This document shows, in pieces, positions 31,646-35,402 of a stretch of 35,402 bases of DNA (the stretch's first letter is position 1; every line of letters begins with the position of its first letter). The stretch lies in assembly GCA_018380195.1 (NCBI GenBank), contig JAGZUC010000021.1, positions 1-35,402 of the forward strand, written 5' to 3'. The position numbers and the translations under genes were made by a program. Origin of the DNA: Collinsella sp. (lineage in GTDB: Bacteria; Actinomycetota; Coriobacteriia; Coriobacteriales; Coriobacteriaceae). The notes below the pieces were generated by a model. That model made no database searches. It saw only the letters and a list, made by a program, of their open reading frames with translations, and was not told the origin of the DNA.

Positions 31646-32100
31646 AAACCGCAACACCTATGCTTGTTTAAGCAAACCTCCTGATAGTCGTGGAGCTGCT
31701 GTAGCCCGACATGCAGGAGATCGCTCGGCTTAAACACCGGATGCCGCATCCGCGAAACGAGTTGCGGTGCACCCTGTTCCAAAAGGCTGCCAAGTACCAT
31801 GGCGTGAGCGTTGGGGTAGCCATCATTCAGCGTGGATACATCCGGATGCGCATAGATCCAGACGATTCCAACGTTCTCGTATTTCCCGTGCAGGTAATCG
31901 AAGAGGGCAAGCGACACCATACAGTTGCCGCCGACGGTCACGACTCTGTCGGGGTTTTCTGCCGTAAGCTTCCTCTGCGCATCCTGAATCCCCGCCAGGA
32001 CTTCGTCCTCGGCATAGATGCGAACCGTCTCCCATTTCTCATGTCCAAGTTTTGGGACGCGTTTCACAATGTCGAGTGGGATTCCTGGACAGTCGGATCA
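31646..32100 (-). pseudogene. Fragment of an arginase/agmatinase-family protein
   Basis: About 145 residues resemble the core of the ureohydrolase family: DRVVTVGGNCMVSLALFDYL, then VGIVWIYAHPDVSTLND and NAHAMVLGSLLEQG, then LLHVGLQQLHDYQ. The metal-binding aspartate usually present in WIDAHPD is tyrosine here. The N-terminus is missing (the frame runs up to the kinase stop), and the C-terminal manganese motif is lost where the frame enters the parC tail. It is a two-ended truncation, non-functional by inspection. Confidence 0.7.
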
Positions 32101-33237
32101 CGTGGTGGCCCCCTTTGAGAGGGTCACGAGCATCACGGTCCCGTTCTCGGAACTTGTTTCGACCTCTACCGTGCCACCGTGAAGCGCTGCAATCTCCCAA
32201 ACGAGCGCTAGTCCGAGTCCTGCGCCGCCGTATGCCCTGCTGCGGGATGTGTCTAGACGAAAGAACGGCTGGAAGATGCTCTCTCGGTACTGCCTGGGTA
32301 TTCCCGGGCCCTGGTCCTCGACTCGCAGGAACACGTGGCTGTCGTTGTCGCAGATGGAGACGTTGACAGTCGAGTCGGGGCGGCTGTAACGGATGGCGTT
32401 TTCGACCAGGTTAAACACCAGCCGATAGAGGAGCGTGTCGCTCCCGATTACTAAAGCGTTCCCAGCACAATTGAGGGCTATGCCCTTATTTTCGGCAAGT
32501 GGCGCAAGGTCGGTGAGGATCTCTTCGGACAAGGGACCAAGTTCCACATCGTCCTCGCAAGGAACGCTGCGGAGCTCACTCATCTCGAGCAACACCTTGG
32601 TCATCCGCGACATTCGCTCAGTTTGTTCTTGTAGCAGGCCGAGCAACTCGGCTGTTTCGGGTTGTAAGTTGGAGCGCTCGGAGACAAACAGTTCGATCTG
32701 TGCCTGCATAAGGGCGAGCGGGGTTCGCAGCTCGTGCGCGGCGTTGCCGGTAAATTGACGCTGTGCAGAGAACCCTTCGCCAAGACGGGCGATCATGTCG
32801 TTGAAAGAGGCGCTGCATCGTTGTAGCTCGGTGGGCACATCTTCACTGAGTCTGATTTCGCTTAGGTTGTCAGGCTGCACGCGCTCAACCTGGGCTGCAA
32901 AAGCCCGTAGCGGTTTGAGTGCACGGCCGCTCACAAAGTATGCCAGCACGCCGCCAAGGAGTGTGACTCCAGCCGTGATGTACCAAGCTGTCGTGCCAAA
33001 AGATTCCTGTGCGTCGTTTACGACGATCGTGACCTTGTCATCGGGGGTCGCTTTCGTTGGGTCGAACACCTGGGGCGAATCCGCGCCGGCAGCGTTAAAG
33101 GCCGAGATGTCACTGCCGATGGCATCCATATAGCGCATGCCCGTATAGCCGACCAGGCAGTTCGTCAGCACGCACGCCGCACACGTCAGCAGCGCCGTCA
33201 TGATCGTTATGCGCCATTGCAGCGAAAGCCTTTTCAT
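32098..33237 (-). CDS. Sensor histidine kinase
   Basis: This 379-residue membrane kinase has a first transmembrane helix at about 10-32 and a short extracytoplasmic sensor (about 35-80). A second helix at about 85-103 is followed by a HAMP-like region. The H-box is FTGNAAHELRTPLALMQ, the N-box LVFNLVENAIRYS, with G1 VEDQGPGIP and G2 GGAGLGLAL. It is the partner of the OmpR-type regulator upstream with a 4-bp ATGA overlap. The two diverge from the redox operon at 33999 and probably control it. The signal is unknown. Confidence 0.93.
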   Translation of the reverse strand: MKRLSLQWRITIMTALLTCAACVLTNCLVGYTGMRYMDAIGSDISAFNAAGADSPQVFDPTKATPDDKVTIVVNDAQESFGTTAWYITAGVTLLGGVLAYFVSGRALKPLRAFAAQVERVQPDNLSEIRLSEDVPTELQRCSASFNDMIARLGEGFSAQRQFTGNAAHELRTPLALMQAQIELFVSERSNLQPETAELLGLLQEQTERMSRMTKVLLEMSELRSVPCEDDVELGPLSEEILTDLAPLAENKGIALNCAGNALVIGSDTLLYRLVFNLVENAIRYSRPDSTVNVSICDNDSHVFLRVEDQGPGIPRQYRESIFQPFFRLDTSRSRAYGGAGLGLALVWEIAALHGGTVEVETSSENGTVMLVTLSKGATT

Positions 33238-33908
33238 TCGCTATCCTCCATAACGTAGCCCTCTCCAATCCGATTGCGAATCGGGTCGTATCCCAAAGCG
33301 CTGCGCAACTTTTTTCGGAGCGACGAGATGTGAACGCGGGTTGCGTTGCTAAAGCTGTTCACGGTGCTATCCCAAACGTGCTCGATAAGCTCCTCTTGGC
33401 TTACCGGTCGCCCCTGATTTAGTATCAGGTATTCCAAGATTCCCGTTTCCTTGCGTGTAAGAGATAAGGCCTCGCTGCCCACGGAAGCGATGCGCGCCTT
33501 GGTGTCAAAGCTGAGTTTTCCGCAGGTTAATACTATGTCGCTTTGTGCGAAGCGCCTGAGGGTAAGGCTGCGGATCCTTGCCGCAAGTTCGTCCAGATGA
33601 AACGGCTTGGTGAGGTAATCGTTGGCGCCGGCATCGAGTCCGTCGACCTTATCGGATACTTCGCCACGCGCGGACAGAATCAGCACCTTGGTCTCGCAGT
33701 CGGTTTTCCTAAGTTCCCTGAGTACGGTCATGCCGTCGATACGGGGAAGGTTGAGGTCGAGTACCACGAGGTCAAAGACTTCGACGCCCAGCAGGTCGAG
33801 CGCCTCCCGTCCGTCGTGACAGCAGTCGACGCTGTATGCCAGGTTTCGCAAGCTGCGCGCGATTGCGTCACACAGCGCCCGCTCGTCCTCGACGATCAAA
33901 ATACGCAT
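33234..33908 (-). CDS. OmpR-family response regulator
   Basis: The 224-residue protein has a receiver domain (MRILIVEDERALCDAIARSL; phospho-acceptor aspartate in LVVLDLNLPRIDGM; KPF switch lysine in NDYLTKPFHLDEL). A winged-helix DNA-binding domain follows, with LTRKETGILEYLI and RVHISSLRKKLRSALG. The start at 33908 follows AAGGAG by 7 bases and fits the conserved MRILIVEDE opening. It forms a two-gene unit with the kinase. The 90-bp region to 33999 holds back-to-back promoter elements. Confidence 0.95.
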   Translation of the reverse strand: MRILIVEDERALCDAIARSLRNLAYSVDCCHDGREALDLLGVEVFDLVVLDLNLPRIDGMTVLRELRKTDCETKVLILSARGEVSDKVDGLDAGANDYLTKPFHLDELAARIRSLTLRRFAQSDIVLTCGKLSFDTKARIASVGSEALSLTRKETGILEYLILNQGRPVSQEELIEHVWDSTVNSFSNATRVHISSLRKKLRSALGYDPIRNRIGEGYVMEDSE

Positions 33909-33926
33909 AACAGTCTCCTTGCACAT

Positions 33927-33998
33927 TTCAAATCGCGCCTAACACGGATTTTATAGTCGATATGGTCCAATGGTCGCGTAACGAAAGGAGTGGTCGAG
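33927..33998. promoter_or_regulatory. Divergent promoter region of the two-component system and redox operon
   Basis: The palindromic A/T-rich TATAGT/ACTATA around 33952-33957 can act as a -10 element for either direction (TATAGT on plus, TATAAA on minus). No convincing -35 is seen on either side, consistent with an activator such as the adjacent response regulator. AAAGGAG at 33984-33990 is the ribosome-binding site of the gene at 33999. Confidence 0.45.
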
Positions 33999-34145
33999 TT
34001 GTTCAAAGCGGTAAAACCCATGGTACAGGTCGCTTTGTTGATCGTCGGAATTGCCATGGTGTGCTTTGGTGTTATGCGTGGCGAGGCGGATGCCGTGCTG
34101 GCCAAAGCGATTAGGCTGTGCTTGGAGTGTATCGGAATTGGATAA
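33999..34145 (+). CDS. Small CXXC-motif membrane protein (CD1871A-like)
   Basis: This 48-residue protein starts with TTG behind AAAGGAG. One hydrophobic helix (MVQVALLIVGIAMVCFGVMR) is followed by the family motif RLCLECIGIG at the C-terminus, where CLEC is the CXXC pair. This tiny family is found next to membrane polyferredoxins, as here. It may help in cofactor transfer or thiol redox chemistry, but its role is not established. The stop codon overlaps the start of the next gene by 8 bp. Confidence 0.8.
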   Translation: MFKAVKPMVQVALLIVGIAMVCFGVMRGEADAVLAKAIRLCLECIGIG

Positions 34146-35040
34146 AAGAGCAAACACCGCGTCGCATGTTTTGGCCCGATTTCGCGGACTCATTCAGGCG
34201 GCGGCGACGCTGGTCACCAACATTCACCTGCCAAACTTTGCCAAAGGCGGCATCTATCAGGGCGCGGGGAAAACAGTCTGCGTACCTGGACTTAATTGCT
34301 ATTCGTGCCCCGCGGCATCGGGCGCGTGCCCCATCGGGTCGTTCCAGTCGGTGGTAGGTTCATCCAAGTTCAACTTTTCTTACTATGTTACCGGTACGCT
34401 CATTTTGCTCGGCGTGCTGCTGGGACGCTTTGTATGTGGCTTTCTGTGTCCGTTTGGCTGGCTTCAGGAGCTGCTTCATAAGATTCCCGGCAAAAAGTTC
34501 TCCACAAAAAAGCTTAAGCCGCTCACGTACATCAAGTACGTCGTGCTGCTGTTTGCCGTGGTGCTGCTGCCCGTCTTGGTGGTTAACGACGTGGGCATGG
34601 GCGACCCGTTCTTTTGTAAGTACATCTGTCCGCAGGGCGTGCTCGAGGGCGCCATTCCGCTGGCCATTGCCAACGCCGGCATTCGATCTGCGCTGGGGCA
34701 GCTCTTTACCTGGAAACTTGCCGTTCTCATTGCCGTAGTAGTGCTGAGCGTTTTGTTCTATCGCCCCTTCTGCAAATGGATTTGCCCGCTCGGCGCATTC
34801 TATGCGCTCATGAATAGGGTGTCCTTGTTGGGGATTCAGGTTGACGCGTGCAAATGCGTCTCGTGCGGCAAGTGTTCAAGGGTTTGTCAGATGGACGTTG
34901 ATGTGGTCCGCGCGCCCAATCATGCCGAATGTATCCGGTGCGGAAAGTGCATCGGGGCCTGTCCTGTCGATGCCATCAGCTATCGCTATGGCCTGGATGT
35001 GTCGGCGGAAAAGCTTCCCTTGACCGCCGATAAAAAGTAA
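34138..35040 (+). CDS. Membrane polyferredoxin (NapH/NosR/RnfB-like 4Fe-4S protein)
   Basis: The 300-residue inner-membrane protein carries electrons. It has hydrophobic helices with paired CxxxCP motifs (CYSCP, CGFLCPFGWLQELLHKIP, CKYICPQGVLEG, CKWICPLGAFYALMNRVS). Two ferredoxin-type 4Fe-4S clusters follow at the C-terminus: CKCVSCGKCSRVC and CIRCGKCIGACPVDAI. The start TTG at 34138 overlaps the preceding stop and has GGAG 10 bases upstream; a farther ATG at 34051 would run inside the CXXC gene. Such proteins feed electrons to periplasmic reductases or flavoproteins. Partner reductases are not in the window. Confidence 0.9.
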   Translation: MDKRANTASHVLARFRGLIQAAATLVTNIHLPNFAKGGIYQGAGKTVCVPGLNCYSCPAASGACPIGSFQSVVGSSKFNFSYYVTGTLILLGVLLGRFVCGFLCPFGWLQELLHKIPGKKFSTKKLKPLTYIKYVVLLFAVVLLPVLVVNDVGMGDPFFCKYICPQGVLEGAIPLAIANAGIRSALGQLFTWKLAVLIAVVVLSVLFYRPFCKWICPLGAFYALMNRVSLLGIQVDACKCVSCGKCSRVCQMDVDVVRAPNHAECIRCGKCIGACPVDAISYRYGLDVSAEKLPLTADKK

Positions 35041-35069
35041 ACAAGCTTCGACAAAACGGAGGAATGATC

Positions 35070-35315
35070 ATGAAGCTTTCTAAGATTGCGGCCCTGTTTA
35101 TGGTGCCGGTATTGGCCTTGTGCCTTGTGGCATGTTCGGCGTCCGGTGGCAATGCGAGCGAATCTGCGAGCTCCGATCCTAAGATCGCAGAACTCACTGC
35201 GCAGAAGCCGACCAATGCCGACGAGGCCGCCGAGCTGTATGCGAAGCTCATGAAAAAGGAGAACGATATCCTTTCGAGTGATAACGCGCTATGGGAAAAG
35301 GTATGGCTCTGTTAG
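35070..35315 (+). pseudogene. Lipoprotein gene interrupted by the terminal repeat
   Basis: It starts MKLSKIAALFMVPVLALCLV with the lipobox LVAC, so the product is a lipid-anchored exported protein. The mature part is helical and charged (NADEAAELYAKLMKKENDIL). After ALWEKV the frame enters the terminal repeat at 35304 and ends WLC. The natural protein must have been longer. It follows the polyferredoxin by 29 bp with a GGAGG site and is the third gene of the redox operon. Confidence 0.8.
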
Positions 35316-35400
35316 ACCAGGATTGACATACATGTGTCCCCACGGTGCCATATCGTTGACCCCGTAGACCGCGATGATGGGGGCAGCATGAACGCCGAAG
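35304..35400. mobile_element. End of a multicopy repeat (probable IS element), right copy
   Basis: This is the exact inverted copy of 1-97. The sequence at its inner edge cuts the lipoprotein reading frame, as expected for an insertion. A candidate transposase start, ATG at 35389 (MNAED), lies near the window end behind GGGGG. The target duplication cannot be seen because the element's other end is outside the window. Confidence 0.75.
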
Positions 35401-35402
35401 AC

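Noticed and set aside
32072..32081. A third copy of the guaA-end core (TCGAGTGGGA)
   Set aside because: Only 10 bases match, in the arginase-like fragment, without the IEWE reading; likely chance.
1..35402. The whole window as one composite transposon
   Set aside because: The interior holds core chromosomal genes (guaA, type IIA topoisomerase pair, ansA), so the inverted ends more likely reflect two independent copies or an assembly break.

Overview
The window is 35.4 kb of a high-GC (about 60%) actinobacterial chromosome. It most resembles a gut Coriobacteriia such as Collinsella. The reasons are clean Shine-Dalgarno starts, G/C-ending codons, a LuxR-type regulator beside a Tat/LPXTG-like surface protein, a mannose-type PTS, and a small CXXC protein paired with a polyferredoxin. 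The genus is inferred; there is no rRNA in the window.

Layout. (1) 1-97 is the end of a repeated element whose exact inverted copy closes the window at 35304-35400; the right copy cuts a lipoprotein gene. (2) 97-3330: a small XRE regulator on a perfect palindrome, type I asparaginase (-), and guaA with its terminator. (3) 3270-13708: a probable genomic island at the 3' end of guaA, bounded by a 14-bp direct repeat (3256-3269 and 13708-13721). It carries a LevR-like regulator, a complete mannose-family PTS (IIB, IIC, IID, IIA), a GH172/DUF2961 glycosidase and an ROK fructokinase, probably a pathway for a fructose-containing disaccharide such as a difructose dianhydride. It also carries a lower-GC cluster of SAM methyltransferases, partly broken, behind an iron-box-like operator. 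(4) 13.7-17.1 kb: a candidate type III toxin-antitoxin locus (structured RNA plus ToxN-like RNase), yjdF with a structured leader, a flavodoxin-like reductase and a frameshifted ATPase relic. (5) 17.1-22.5 kb: a type IIA topoisomerase pair (ParC-like and ParE-like, -), diverging across large palindromes from an XRE regulator plus membrane protein pair. (6) 22.6-28.1 kb: a 1455-residue wall-anchored surface protein and a LuxR-type regulator. (7) 28.7-30.2 kb: a GC-rich PadR/DUF1700 operon whose last two genes look truncated. (8) 30.4-32.1 kb: an orphan gene, then a graveyard holding an ATPase fragment, a second copy of the parC tail and an arginase-family fragment. (9) 32.1-35.3 kb: a two-component system diverging from a CXXC protein / polyferredoxin / lipoprotein redox operon that is cut by the terminal repeat.

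The most interesting candidates are the PTS-GH172-fructokinase operon with its unusual regulator, the possible type III toxin-antitoxin locus next to the island's right boundary, the SD-containing pseudoknot before yjdF, and the split duplication linking the parC 3' end to an ATPase family at two places. All functional claims are read from sequence motifs by eye; no database search was run.
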